A DNA stretch of 64,000 nt from Paenibacillus illinoisensis NBRC 15959 (GCF_004000925.1 NZ_BIME01000002.1:310001-374000); one strand, 5' to 3'; shown: positions 9,291-19,392, counted from the first letter of the stretch. Translations and numbers: made by a program. Notes: generated by a model from the sequence alone, not told the origin.

Positions 9291-11000
9291 CTACTCATTG
9301 ATATTGTTGTGCCATGTAATGCTTACCTTAACGCCTCCGCCAGGCGTATGTTCATAGCTTAGACCCGCGTCTTCACCATACAAAAAAGACAAACGCTGAT
9401 GAACATTCCAAGTTCCGCATCCCATATTGCCATCGAGCGGTTTGTTAAGATTATCAACCAATTCTTGCATCTGATTCTCCGTCATACCCAGCCCGCTGTC
9501 CTCGACGGTTATCGTACACAATTCATCCGTATGATAACCTGTTATGTTGATATGACCGTCTTCAGTACGGGGTTCAATGCCATGAATGATAGCGTTCTCA
9601 ACGATAGGTTGTAAGCTTAAACGCGGTAACGTTTTATGAAGCATATCGTCCGGTACATCGATGGTAAAATGCATGCGTTCCAGCCGGAGTGCCTGGATTT
9701 CCAGGTAATTTTTTACCATGTTCAACTCTTCTTTGATGGAGGCCTGATCATTCTCGGATCTGGTGATGTACCGATAATACTCACCTAAATTAAGCGCCAT
9801 TGCCACAACGGCTTTCTCATTTTTCATCCTCGCCATATTTTTGATGTAGAAGAGGCAATTGTATAGGAAATGCGGATTAATCTGTGATTGTAGCTGCTTT
9901 AGTGTGGCCTCACGTCTTCGGAGTTGTTCTTCGTACACGTTCTCAATCAACTCCTGAATTCGCTGTGCCATGATGTTAAATCGTGCAAACAATAAACTGA
10001 ATTCATTACGTGAAGAATGATGTAATCGAACAGAGAAATCTCCAGTCGACAAACGGTTCGTTCCCTTTACGAGCTGAAGCAATGGAAGCTGCACACTTCG
10101 ATAAAGCACATACAACACCACAACACTCATAGCAATCAAAACGGCTATGGAAGCGTAGAAGAGATTACGACTATTCGTGATCGGCCCTAGAATTTGCTGC
10201 ATAGGCACGTAGTCTACGTAGTACCATCCCAGACTGTCTGAATGTATGTAAGAGACATAGTATTCTGTACGGTCAAGCGTCGTGGTGAATCCGCCTTTCC
10301 CCTGCAAAGTCATCTCTTTCAGCTTGGACTGAATCGCAGTCAATGTGCCATTTCCACTAGTGTTGCTTATTAAGCCAAACTCGGGATGGAACATAAAAGG
10401 GTCACCTTTGTTATTCAATTTGTTCTGATCCAGCATGCTGGTCAGATGATACACTGGAAAGCTGATCTTGGTAATCAGTCTCGACTTCCCAGGAGTGTCG
10501 ATCGCTGTCGTTGGATCGGTCGTGTACCACTCAAATTGATTATGCTTATATGCCCATGATTTCGAAAGTGGCTTGGAAAATTCATCCTCTTCATACGGGA
10601 TATAAGCATAATAATCCGTGGAAATGACTTTTTGCAACCTAGGAAAATAGAGTGTGATGGTCGAATGCCATTTGCTGGCTGCGTTATACAGATTCATTTT
10701 TTCAAGAATGGCACTTCCAACTTTGACCCGTTCATATGGCACATCTTTGTAATCCGGGCGCTGATATTCCTGTATGCTGGAATCTTGCCCAATGGACATC
10801 CCATAGAGAGATAATTGGTAAATGTTGGATTCTACAGAGTCGGCAAAAGTGGACAAATGATTCATGGTATTGTTCTGAATTTCGTGTTCGATCACCCGTA
10901 CACTTTCCCGGTTTGAATAGGTGTACAGAAACAAAACCAGGACAAGCAATGCTACAAACAACAGTGTAATTTTGGTAAAGACATTCAGACGAGCGAACAA
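9291..11000 (-). CDS. Sensor histidine kinase (YesM family) of the beta-glucan locus
   Basis: A membrane sensor kinase of about 570 residues. A transmembrane helix lies near the start (ITLLFVALLVLVLFLYTY), followed by a large extracellular sensing region, a second helix (FYASIAVLIAMSVVVLYVL), a HAMP domain, the His_kinase block QSQINPHFLYNCLFYIK with the phospho-accepting His, and an HATPase_c domain ending in VEDSGLGM and GGGVKVSITW. TTG 11000 is preferred as start because TAGGAGG lies 7 bases upstream; the ATG at 11021 places that Shine-Dalgarno sequence inside the gene. Its partner regulator follows with a 9-base gap. It likely senses an oligosaccharide directly or through the binding lipoprotein. 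Genes divergent on its upstream side encode the permeases. Confidence 0.92.
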   Translation of the reverse strand: MFARLNVFTKITLLFVALLVLVLFLYTYSNRESVRVIEHEIQNNTMNHLSTFADSVESNIYQLSLYGMSIGQDSSIQEYQRPDYKDVPYERVKVGSAILEKMNLYNAASKWHSTITLYFPRLQKVISTDYYAYIPYEEDEFSKPLSKSWAYKHNQFEWYTTDPTTAIDTPGKSRLITKISFPVYHLTSMLDQNKLNNKGDPFMFHPEFGLISNTSGNGTLTAIQSKLKEMTLQGKGGFTTTLDRTEYYVSYIHSDSLGWYYVDYVPMQQILGPITNSRNLFYASIAVLIAMSVVVLYVLYRSVQLPLLQLVKGTNRLSTGDFSVRLHHSSRNEFSLLFARFNIMAQRIQELIENVYEEQLRRREATLKQLQSQINPHFLYNCLFYIKNMARMKNEKAVVAMALNLGEYYRYITRSENDQASIKEELNMVKNYLEIQALRLERMHFTIDVPDDMLHKTLPRLSLQPIVENAIIHGIEPRTEDGHINITGYHTDELCTITVEDSGLGMTENQMQELVDNLNKPLDGNMGCGTWNVHQRLSFLYGEDAGLSYEHTPGGGVKVSITWHNNINE

Positions 11001-11038
11001 TGCGGGGCCTCCTAAACTCATTAAAATATTGTTATCGT

Positions 11039-11052
11039 TGTTGCAATATTAG
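11039..11052 (+). promoter_or_regulatory. Candidate operator TGTTGCAATATTAG (second copy)
   Basis: This is the same 14 bases as at 5748-5761, here in the divergent control region between the kinase and permease genes. A mirror half, AATATTG, lies 12 bp upstream, so the element is part of an inverted repeat. Having copies only in the two control regions of this locus suggests a shared transcription factor, probably the local AraC-type regulator. Confidence 0.5.
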
Positions 11053-11145
11053 GATATAGATTGCTTATAACCGTTGCTATAATTTTAATATACAAGTTCA
11101 TATGCACTTGTAAAATACAAATTTTAGAACATGGGGGATGTAGGG

Positions 11146-12096
11146 GTGAAGGAACATACGTTAGAAACGCCTCGCAAGGGGCGTGCCATCAAGGCGAGAC
11201 AGCGCTGGAACATGCAACGAAATTGGTCCTTGCATTTGATGCTCGTACCAGCGGTTTTGCTGGCAATTGTTTTTCAGTACATACCGATGGGCGGGATTGT
11301 GATTGCTTTCCAGGATTTTAAACCATACCTCGGATTTACCGAATCCAAATGGGTAGGTTGGGATAATTTCAAGTATTTATTCTTATACCCGGACGTAGGG
11401 CAGGTCATCTGGAATACACTGGTGATTGCATTTTTCAAAATAATCGCAGGTTTAATTGCTCCATTCCTGTTTGCGATTTTGTTGAACGAAGTTCGTTTAT
11501 CTGCTTTTAAAAGGGTCAGTCAAACACTGGTGTATCTGCCGCACTTTCTGTCATGGGTTATCCTGGGCGGAATATTGCTTGATATTCTTTCGCCGCAGGG
11601 CGGTATGGTGAACAAACTGGTCGTTGCACTAGGCGGAGATCCGATCTTTTTCCTGGGGGATGGAACTTGGTTTCGGATAACACTGATTGTTAGTGATGTG
11701 TGGAAAGAATTTGGCTTTGGCACGATTGTATTTCTGGCTTCTCTGTCCGGTATTAACCCGGCACTGTACGAAGCTGCGGAAGTGGACGGTGCAAACCGGT
11801 TCAAACAAACACTGCACATTACAATTCCAGCCCTGATGCCGATCACGATTGTACTCATGACACTCTCCATCGGAAACATTTTGAATGCAGGGTTCGATCA
11901 GGTGTTCAATCTGTACAATCCGCTAGTTTATGACAAAGGTGATATTATCGATACCTTCGTATATCGTCTTGGTATCTTGAACGGCAAAATGAGCTTCGCA
12001 ACGGCTGTAGGATTGTTCAAATCGGTCGTGGCAACCATTCTGATCGTTATCTCATATCGCATGGCTTACAAATTGGCGAATTACCGCGTGTTCTAG
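11146..12096 (+). CDS. Sugar ABC transporter permease (LplB type)
   Basis: A CUT1-family permease of about 316 residues with six predicted membrane helices. It carries the diagnostic cytoplasmic loop EAAEVDGANRFKQTLHITIP, the EAA motif that docks the ATPase, and the family ending YKLANYRVF. GTG 11146 is favoured because GGGGGAT lies 6-7 bases upstream; ATG 11131 has no Shine-Dalgarno sequence. The second permease follows after 18 bases. With the lipoprotein at 5837 it forms one importer, split by the divergently placed two-component genes. Confidence 0.88.
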   Translation: MKEHTLETPRKGRAIKARQRWNMQRNWSLHLMLVPAVLLAIVFQYIPMGGIVIAFQDFKPYLGFTESKWVGWDNFKYLFLYPDVGQVIWNTLVIAFFKIIAGLIAPFLFAILLNEVRLSAFKRVSQTLVYLPHFLSWVILGGILLDILSPQGGMVNKLVVALGGDPIFFLGDGTWFRITLIVSDVWKEFGFGTIVFLASLSGINPALYEAAEVDGANRFKQTLHITIPALMPITIVLMTLSIGNILNAGFDQVFNLYNPLVYDKGDIIDTFVYRLGILNGKMSFATAVGLFKSVVATILIVISYRMAYKLANYRVF

Positions 12097-12114
12097 TAGA
12101 GAGGAGAAAAGGGC

Positions 12115-12993
12115 TTGTATTACAAAACAAAAGGCTATCGAATATTCAGCGTTGCGAATTATATTTTTCTAGGCGTACTATCACTGCTTTGCATTCTACC
12201 TATCATTCATATTTTAGCTGTTTCGTTCAGCAGCATGGCACCGGCCTCAGCCAATCTTGTCGGCTTCTGGCCGATTGGCTTTACGACAGATGCATATGTC
12301 AAAACGTTCGGAAATTCAAATTTCATTAATTCCTTGCTGGTTTCGGTTAAACGAACCGTCATTGCTACCGTGATCGGTATGGTGATTATGTTACTTACCG
12401 CTTTCCCGCTGTCGAAGGAAGATCTCAATTTCAAAGGCCGCTCGATCTACACCTGGTTCTTTGTATTTACGATTTTGTTCAGCGGAGGTTTGATTCCGAG
12501 TTATATCTTGGTCCAGAAACTAGGACTGATGGATACGATCTGGGCACTGGTGCTGCCAGGTGCATTGTCCGTGTGGAATGTTATCCTGATGATGAACTTC
12601 TTCCGTGGTCTGCCTAAAGAGCTGGAGGAAGCAGCTTATCTGGATGGAGCAGGTCACATTAAAACACTGGCACTGGTATATGTACCGCTATCCATGCCTG
12701 CGATTGCAACCTTGTCCTTGTTTACCATGGTAGGTCAGTGGAACTCTTGGTTCGATGGCATGATCTATATGTCAGATGTCAAAAATTACCCACTGGCTTC
12801 CTTGCTACAAACCATTATCGTGCAGCAAGACCTCAGTAAAATCAACGTGGACCCATCCATGCTGGAGAATGTTTCTCAGCGTACGGTTCGCGCAGCACAG
12901 ATTTTCATCGGGGCATTGCCGATTTTGGTCATATATCCATTCTTACAACGCTTTTTCGTTAAAGGTATCGTCATTGGGGCAGTAAAAGAGTAG
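12115..12993 (+). CDS. Sugar ABC transporter permease (LplC type)
   Basis: A 292-residue CUT1 permease of the MalG-like branch with six membrane segments. It contains the EAA loop LEEAAYLDGAGHIKTLALVYVPLSMPA, and the ending FLQRFFVKGIVIGAVKE is characteristic of LplC/YtcP proteins. It starts at TTG 12115 with GAGAGGAG about 10 bases upstream; no ATG alternative is nearby. It is the second permease subunit of the importer, and the laminarinase gene follows 42 bases later, so the three genes are probably co-transcribed. Confidence 0.9.
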   Translation: MYYKTKGYRIFSVANYIFLGVLSLLCILPIIHILAVSFSSMAPASANLVGFWPIGFTTDAYVKTFGNSNFINSLLVSVKRTVIATVIGMVIMLLTAFPLSKEDLNFKGRSIYTWFFVFTILFSGGLIPSYILVQKLGLMDTIWALVLPGALSVWNVILMMNFFRGLPKELEEAAYLDGAGHIKTLALVYVPLSMPAIATLSLFTMVGQWNSWFDGMIYMSDVKNYPLASLLQTIIVQQDLSKINVDPSMLENVSQRTVRAAQIFIGALPILVIYPFLQRFFVKGIVIGAVKE

Positions 12994-13035
12994 TACTGCC
13001 CTGAAAGTGACCACACATTCTAGGGAGGAATATGA

Positions 13036-16000
13036 GTGAAAAAAGGGTTGGCTTGTCTCGTAGCAGGAAGCATGATCGTTTCACTGGCAGCTCCGGCCGT
13101 AGTCGGGGCAGAACAGATGAAGCAGCAAATGGTAACGGAGCAGGAGCAGGCGTCAAGCCTGCTTCGGGCACCGTACAAAGATTTGCAGGGACATTGGGCT
13201 GAAAATGCAGTGATGCGTATGCAGGATATGGCGCTCACTAAAGGTTATACGGACGGCACATTCAGACCGAGTGAACGTATCAGCCGTGCCGAATTTGTTG
13301 TAATGCTCGATCGGGTGTTCGGATTCGCTGGAGGCCCCCGAGCGGCGTCATACACAGATATTAGTGAAAAAGACTGGTACTATGATGCGATCACACGAGC
13401 AAGTGGATCTGGCATTATTCAGGGAACTGATGTAACACATCTGTCCCCCCAGCTTCCGATTACCCGGCAGGATGCTGTCGTAATGGCAGATCGTGCGTTT
13501 CAGTTATCGACAGGCAGTGAGAATAAATCGCTCGGTTCTGCGTTTAAAGACGACAAAGATGTAGCTGACTATGCTAGGAATGCGATGAACTACTTTGTAA
13601 ACAATAAAATTGTAAACGGATACAACGGAAATCTTGCACCTGAATCCAACATTACGAGAGCAGAAGCTGCTACCATCATGTCTACCTTGATAGCAGATAT
13701 TAAAAGTTACCCAGGTACCTATGAATCCAATGTAGATGGAAATCTGATCGTTCGCTCAACCGATGTGACGCTGAAAAATACAACAATTAACGGCAACTTG
13801 CTCCTTACAGAAGCCATTGGAGAAGGTACAGTGGCGCTCGACGGAGTAACGGTCACTGGAAGTGTAATCGTGAAAGGCGGAGGAAGCCACTCTATCGATA
13901 TTCATAACTCCAAACTAAATCGAGTCGTGGTAGACAAAAACACCAGTCCGGTACATGTGAAGATCACAGGGACAACTCAAATTGAAAACATGTTTGTTGA
14001 ACGCAGAGCTACCGTTGAGTTGTCTGCCGAGAGTACGATTAATACATTAAAAGTAAGCAGCAAAGCCCGTAATACCATGATTGACAGCAAAGGTAAAATC
14101 AATCTGCTGGACGTAGATGCAGACAACGTATTGCTTAATGGGAAAGCGGTTGCACCAGGACAATACAAGGATAGCATTACGCCTGGGACAGGACAGTCCG
14201 AGCAACCAAATGCTGCTACACCAGGTACTTCTAACGGTGGCAATAATTCTAGTACAGGTGGGGGCGGCTCTTCCAATTCAGGCGGAACGACACCATCCGT
14301 ACCGGGCAATCCTTCAGGAGAAAAACCGATTCCTGCAACGACGATTCCGGATGAGCATTGGGAAATGGTCTGGAATGATGAATTCAATGCGCCTTCCGTG
14401 GATGCATCCAAATGGACCGTTCAGGATACGGAGCTTGTGTACAACAATGAGTTACAATATTACAGCCCGAATAACACACGTATTGTTAAGGATGGCAACC
14501 GCAATGTATTGCAGATTGAAGCAAAGCGGGAGCAGAAGGGCAGCAAAAATTATACTTCTGGTAAACTGATTACGAAAGAGAAGGGTGACTGGACGTACGG
14601 AAAAGTGGTCGTACGAGCGAAATTGCCCGCGCAGCAGGGCATGTGGCCAGCAATCTGGATGATGCCTACAGATGAAGCACATTACGGAGGATGGCCCGCT
14701 TCCGGGGAGATCGACATTATGGAGTTGATTGGCGGTAAAAACAAAGATCATGAAATATACAGTACGATCCATTACGATTCCCCAAAAACAGACGGTTCAC
14801 ACGGGCATGACCAAGGCAAGTTTAGCTTGCCACAAGGTGAATCGTTCGCAGATGATTATCATGATTTTCAGGTGGAATGGCTGCCTGGCATGATTCGTTT
14901 CTATGTTGACGGCAAACTGCATCATCAGGTAAATAACTGGGAGACGACCGCAGCCGGACAACCGGAAAGTTATACCTTTCCTGCTCCGTTTGATCGTCCG
15001 TTCTATCTGATTCTCAATCTAGCCGTTGGAGGAGACTGGCCGGGATCGCCGGAAAGTGATTTTGTCTCTGAGAAGATGAGTGTTGATTTCGTTCGGGTTT
15101 ACGAGTACAAGAAACTGAGCGAATGGCCGGACGTAACTTCTAATCCTATCGAACCTGAATGGCAGCGGGAACCGCAAGCGGATGGAAACCAGATCTACAA
15201 TGATCGCTTTTCTGAAGGTGTGGATGTAGATGGTGTGCCGAACGAATGGAACTTCATCACGAATGCAGGCGGGGCTGGTAAGGTAGAGGTTATTGATGAT
15301 GTGCAGAAGGGTAAGGCAGCGAAAGTAACGATCTCACAAGCCGGAACCGAAAGTTATTCCCTACAACTTACACAAATGCCAATCTATATGAAGAAAAACA
15401 GAAAATACAAAGTGCAGTTCGATGCCAAGGCATCTGCGGATCGAGTCATCCGTTCGAAAGTGACGCAGTTTGAAAAAAGCTGGACAAATTACTCCGAGGA
15501 TAAGAGCTTCTCATTAACTACAGATTGGCAACCGTATGAATACACCTTCAACATGCTGAATGGGGCAGACAACAATGCAAGGTTTGAATTCAATCTGGGA
15601 TTGAATGAAGGGGAAGTTACGGTGACCAATGTGCGGTTGACAGATATCGGTGAAGCCGACTCTCTTCCAGTGGAACGCAAAGCACTGCCGGATGGAAATT
15701 ATGTCTTTAATGGCACATTTGATCAAGGGAAGGATCGCCTCGGCTTCTGGTCCAAACAGGTTCAGTCTGATGCTGAAGCGCAGATTACCGTGAACAACTT
15801 CCTGAAGTTCCCGATCATGGAACGGCAGCTCGTGATCGACGTTCTACGAACGAACGGCCATTCTGATCAGGTGGCTGTGGTACAGCCGGGAATGAAGCTG
15901 GATGCGGGCACTACCTACGGATTCTCTTTTGATGCAAAGGCAGATACGCCACGTACGATGGATTTGGATTTGTCTACCGCAGAGGGGCATGATGTGCAGG

Positions 16001-17529
16001 TGAATCAAGGGCAGCAGATTCAACTTGGGCAGGAACTCAAGAATTATTCGGGTGAAATTGTGATCGGACAGAACGCAACGACAGCAGCAACGGTAACAGC
16101 CGAACTGAAGCTTTTATTCGGCAGTTCCGAAGGGAAGGTCTACATCGACAATGTGAAGCTGACCAAACGAGGTAAGCCGGTAACAGTTCAAGGCTATACT
16201 CATATTCCTGCTACGGATGCATGGATGATGCAAGGTCTGCAGCTCGAAAATTCCGATGAAGGCGGCAAACATGTCAGCTACATGGACGAAGGTGATCTGC
16301 TGCAATTCAAAATCGATGCAGCAAATGATGGCGTTTATGCACTCTCCACAAGGATGGCAAGTGCCAAAGCCGATTCAAAAGTCCGATTCAGTGTGCAGGA
16401 TGAACAAGGCACAACGGTTGCAAGCTCCGAACTTCTGCTTGGAGATACGGGGGGATGGCAATCCTATAAGACGGTATATCTGCCAGCAGTTTCTCTGAAA
16501 TCCGGAACATCGTATTATGTGAATTTTGAAGGAAACGAATATAATACACGTTGGTTGGACGTTTCACAGAATAAAGTAAGGAATGGCGAACTGACCGCAG
16601 ATGGAACGGATTGGACGCTAATTCCCGACGTGCTCTCGGCTACGTATGGGAAAGACCATGGAATTAGTATTACGTTGCCGGCTGCAACCGACGATGGGTG
16701 GGATTCGTTTTTCCAGCAGGGTTCAATTGCTCTTGAGGCTGACAAGACCTATCGTCTGAGCTTTGAAGCTTCAGCATCTGCATCTAAATCAATACAGGCT
16801 GTGGTCTCGCAAGGTAATGGCGGCGAAGCCAAGTATATGGATGAAAAGGTAGATCTAACTGAAATTAAGCAGCCATACACCTTCACATTTACAATGGGAG
16901 AAACAGCGGATGCGGCGGCCTTACTGAACTTTGATCTTGGCAGACCGCTAGCGGAAGAGCACAGTGTATCCATTCAAAATGTGATGTTGTTCGAGGTGAA
17001 CCCGGGTGCGGATCAGGGGGGACAGCCGGTACACGTCAATCTGATCCCGAATGGTGACTTTGCCAAAGGAAGTGAAGGCTGGTTCAAATATGCAGCCGGT
17101 GTTGAATCTGACCTTGCGATTCATGTTGAGAATCAGCAGCTGCAAGCTGTGATCGGTCAGGCGGGAACGAATCCGTGGGATCGGCAGGTTATTAATGAAG
17201 GTTTTGCAATGCAGCAGGGAACCAAGTATAAGCTGACCTTCAAGGCCAAAGCGGATAAAGCGCGCAAAATGGGGGTTGGTATCGGCTGGGTGGATGTTCC
17301 GGCTGGATACGCGTGGCATGGATTTTATGGGCAGCAAGTGAACTTATCCACGGAAGAGCAAGAGTACACCTTCACATTCGATACAACCGAGCCAAGCTAT
17401 GCAAACAGCCGTATCGTGTTTGACATGGGTAATATTACAGGTGCCGCCGAAGATGGTAACACCACAATTACGTTGTCTGGTGTCAGCCTGACCAATCTTG
17501 GCCCTGTGCAGACAGCAGTAGCTGATTAA
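13036..17529 (+). CDS. SLH-anchored multidomain GH16 endo-beta-1,3-glucanase (laminarinase)
   Basis: A surface enzyme of 1497 residues. Order of parts: signal peptide (1-25); three SLH domains (about 45-220) for attachment to secondary cell wall polymer; a repetitive beta-rich spacer (225-370); a Gly/Ser/Pro/Thr linker (375-435); a GH16 catalytic domain (440-692) with ASGEIDIMELIG, nucleophile Glu558, Asp560 and acid/base Glu563 in the ExDxxE form of laminarinases; two CBM4/9-like jelly rolls (about 715-875 and 885-1045); a CBM6-like segment (about 1050-1177); and two more CBM4/9-like modules (1180-1335 and 1345-1490). It starts at GTG 13036 with AGGGAGG 7 bases upstream; an ATG at 13032 is in another frame. 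It should bind and cut laminarin or fungal beta-1,3-glucan at the cell surface, feeding the upstream transporter. Confidence 0.92.
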   Translation: MKKGLACLVAGSMIVSLAAPAVVGAEQMKQQMVTEQEQASSLLRAPYKDLQGHWAENAVMRMQDMALTKGYTDGTFRPSERISRAEFVVMLDRVFGFAGGPRAASYTDISEKDWYYDAITRASGSGIIQGTDVTHLSPQLPITRQDAVVMADRAFQLSTGSENKSLGSAFKDDKDVADYARNAMNYFVNNKIVNGYNGNLAPESNITRAEAATIMSTLIADIKSYPGTYESNVDGNLIVRSTDVTLKNTTINGNLLLTEAIGEGTVALDGVTVTGSVIVKGGGSHSIDIHNSKLNRVVVDKNTSPVHVKITGTTQIENMFVERRATVELSAESTINTLKVSSKARNTMIDSKGKINLLDVDADNVLLNGKAVAPGQYKDSITPGTGQSEQPNAATPGTSNGGNNSSTGGGGSSNSGGTTPSVPGNPSGEKPIPATTIPDEHWEMVWNDEFNAPSVDASKWTVQDTELVYNNELQYYSPNNTRIVKDGNRNVLQIEAKREQKGSKNYTSGKLITKEKGDWTYGKVVVRAKLPAQQGMWPAIWMMPTDEAHYGGWPASGEIDIMELIGGKNKDHEIYSTIHYDSPKTDGSHGHDQGKFSLPQGESFADDYHDFQVEWLPGMIRFYVDGKLHHQVNNWETTAAGQPESYTFPAPFDRPFYLILNLAVGGDWPGSPESDFVSEKMSVDFVRVYEYKKLSEWPDVTSNPIEPEWQREPQADGNQIYNDRFSEGVDVDGVPNEWNFITNAGGAGKVEVIDDVQKGKAAKVTISQAGTESYSLQLTQMPIYMKKNRKYKVQFDAKASADRVIRSKVTQFEKSWTNYSEDKSFSLTTDWQPYEYTFNMLNGADNNARFEFNLGLNEGEVTVTNVRLTDIGEADSLPVERKALPDGNYVFNGTFDQGKDRLGFWSKQVQSDAEAQITVNNFLKFPIMERQLVIDVLRTNGHSDQVAVVQPGMKLDAGTTYGFSFDAKADTPRTMDLDLSTAEGHDVQVNQGQQIQLGQELKNYSGEIVIGQNATTAATVTAELKLLFGSSEGKVYIDNVKLTKRGKPVTVQGYTHIPATDAWMMQGLQLENSDEGGKHVSYMDEGDLLQFKIDAANDGVYALSTRMASAKADSKVRFSVQDEQGTTVASSELLLGDTGGWQSYKTVYLPAVSLKSGTSYYVNFEGNEYNTRWLDVSQNKVRNGELTADGTDWTLIPDVLSATYGKDHGISITLPAATDDGWDSFFQQGSIALEADKTYRLSFEASASASKSIQAVVSQGNGGEAKYMDEKVDLTEIKQPYTFTFTMGETADAAALLNFDLGRPLAEEHSVSIQNVMLFEVNPGADQGGQPVHVNLIPNGDFAKGSEGWFKYAAGVESDLAIHVENQQLQAVIGQAGTNPWDRQVINEGFAMQQGTKYKLTFKAKADKARKMGVGIGWVDVPAGYAWHGFYGQQVNLSTEEQEYTFTFDTTEPSYANSRIVFDMGNITGAAEDGNTTITLSGVSLTNLGPVQTAVAD

Positions 17530-17562
17530 ATCATCATTAATGGAAGATGGGTAAAGATGAAG

Positions 17563-17594
17563 AAGGCAGCCGGGTGAATCCCGCTGCCTTTTTG
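17563..17594 (+). terminator. Terminator of the laminarinase operon
   Basis: AGGCAGCCGGG and CCCGCTGCCT (one bulge) with loop TGAAT, followed by five Ts. It abuts the stop codon of the convergent LysR gene. Confidence 0.85.
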
Positions 17595-18500
17595 TCATGA
17601 ATTTTTTCTGTTCTTAACCACCGTAAAGAGGTCAGCATTCAATTCATAATACATAGAGATAAAATCACGAAAATGTTGAACCGAAGGAGACAATGATTTT
17701 TGTTTGGTCCAGGATAAGCTAATCGGGTAGATCGCTGAATCATCAGCAATTTTTATATAGTGCAACCCCAGCTTTCTACATACGGAAACAGGTAACAAAG
17801 CAACTCCCTGATCAAGCTTGATGATTTCAAGCAGTGTGTGTGAATCCACTTCAAAGGCCTGATTGGGTACGAAGCCTGCTTTCCCGCAGAGCATGGTGGT
17901 AAAGTTGCTGTACTCCACATTATCGGCAAGAGATATGAAGGGTTCGTTTGCAACAAGATGTAACGAGATGTTTGTCTTTCCAGCGTACGGATGATGGGAA
18001 GGTACAACAAGAACAATATCCTCATTAACCAGCACACAACTCTCAATCTCCTCATCCTGGATCGGATGACCTGTTATTCCTACATCGATGTCCCCTTTTT
18101 GCAAGCTTGTGATGATTTCGTTCTTCGTTCCAATGCCTTGATGAATCTGGGTTTGCGGGTTGCTTTTAATATATTCGCTAATTAGCCCGGTAAGGAATCT
18201 TGGATTCGTGATCGAGATTCGAATGGTGTTAGAAACGTGTTGTTCTTCCGATTGGATCTCCAGTTGTGCATTTTCAATTTCGGTAAAGATCCGATTAACA
18301 TGCTTCAACAGAATTTTCCCTGACGCATTTAATTGAATGTTTCTTCCTTTTCGATCAAACAAGGTTGTACCGAGCTCATCCTCCAGTCTTTTGATCGTCA
18401 GGCTTAAGGAGGGCTGAGCAATATTCAGTTGTTGAGCTGCTTTGGAGATATGTTCGGTATAGGCAACAGTTTGAAAATATTTGAGCTGCAGCAATTCCAT
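17595..18500 (-). CDS. LysR-family transcriptional regulator
   Basis: A 301-residue LysR regulator. The N-terminal winged helix-turn-helix is MELLQLKYFQTVAYTEHISK followed by AAQQLNIAQPSLSLTIKRLE and DELGTTLFDRKGR. The substrate-binding domain spans about 90-295. It starts at ATG 18500 and reads divergently from the acetoacetate decarboxylase gene across a 132-bp very AT-rich region. As usual for LysR proteins, it probably controls that divergent pair and responds to a small metabolite. The inducer cannot be read from the sequence. Confidence 0.92.
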   Translation of the reverse strand: MELLQLKYFQTVAYTEHISKAAQQLNIAQPSLSLTIKRLEDELGTTLFDRKGRNIQLNASGKILLKHVNRIFTEIENAQLEIQSEEQHVSNTIRISITNPRFLTGLISEYIKSNPQTQIHQGIGTKNEIITSLQKGDIDVGITGHPIQDEEIESCVLVNEDIVLVVPSHHPYAGKTNISLHLVANEPFISLADNVEYSNFTTMLCGKAGFVPNQAFEVDSHTLLEIIKLDQGVALLPVSVCRKLGLHYIKIADDSAIYPISLSWTKQKSLSPSVQHFRDFISMYYELNADLFTVVKNRKNS

Positions 18501-18632
18501 TCGTTTCGCACTCCTTATTTATTTCAATAAATATATATAGTACTTATTATGTATTATATTAAATTTAATTATTAATGTAGAATTTTATTTGTGAGAGAGA
18601 TAAAAACATAACCTAAAAGGTAGGTGTCCTTC

Positions 18633-19379
18633 ATGAAAATCGATGTGAATAACATAGCCAAAAATCTGAATACACCCCTAACGGCACCGGCTTACCCCAT
18701 GCCGCCCTATAAATTTGTGAATCGGGAATACTTAAATATTATTTATCGAACGGATGAAAAAGCTTTACGGGCAGCGGTGCCAGAACCACTGGAAATTGTT
18801 GAGCCGCTGGTTAAATTTGAAGTGATGTGGATGCCGGATGTCTCCGGATTAGGTGCATATACCGAAGCTGGGCAGGTTATCCCTGTGCGATTCAATGGTG
18901 AGGATGGTGACTATGTGCATTCCATGTACGTGGATAACTTTCCTGCGATTGCAAGTGGCAGAGAGCTCACGGCGTATCCCAAAAAGTTAGGCGCACCCAA
19001 ACTATATATTGATTCAGATACACTTGTGGGTACGCTTGATTACGGAACGCTTCGTGTTGCAACTGCAACGATGGGATATAAGCATGCTGCGATGGATAAG
19101 GAACTCGCCAGAAATGAAATCTGCCGGCCTAACTTTATGATGAAAATTGCTACGGATTACAGTGGGAATTTAAGAATATGTGATTTGATTCGAACCCAAA
19201 TTACGGATATCGAAGTGAAGGAAGCATGGACGGGACCAGCACGGCTTCAGCTTTTTGAACATGCACTCGCACCCCTTGCCGACTTGCCTGTATTGGAAGT
19301 TGTTTCAGCTTCACATATCCTGACAGACCTGACCTTGAACGCAGCACAGCCTGTATATAACTATCTTGAGCAGAAATAA
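18633..19379 (+). CDS. adc: Acetoacetate decarboxylase
   Basis: A 248-residue acetoacetate decarboxylase-family enzyme. The Schiff-base lysine lies in GRELTAYPKKLGAPKL, and the following DSDTLVGTLDYG and VATATMGYKH match classical clostridial Adc closely. The Arg/Glu substrate pocket segment is present. ATG 18633 was chosen with AAGGTAGGTG upstream rather than the in-frame GTG at 18624, which overlaps it. It would convert acetoacetate to acetone and CO2, or decarboxylate a related beta-keto acid. It is the first gene of a two-gene unit, 13 bases before the ketopantoate-reductase-like gene, with a LysR gene divergent. Confidence 0.9.
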   Translation: MKIDVNNIAKNLNTPLTAPAYPMPPYKFVNREYLNIIYRTDEKALRAAVPEPLEIVEPLVKFEVMWMPDVSGLGAYTEAGQVIPVRFNGEDGDYVHSMYVDNFPAIASGRELTAYPKKLGAPKLYIDSDTLVGTLDYGTLRVATATMGYKHAAMDKELARNEICRPNFMMKIATDYSGNLRICDLIRTQITDIEVKEAWTGPARLQLFEHALAPLADLPVLEVVSASHILTDLTLNAAQPVYNYLEQK

Positions 19380-19392
19380 GGAGGAAATTATA

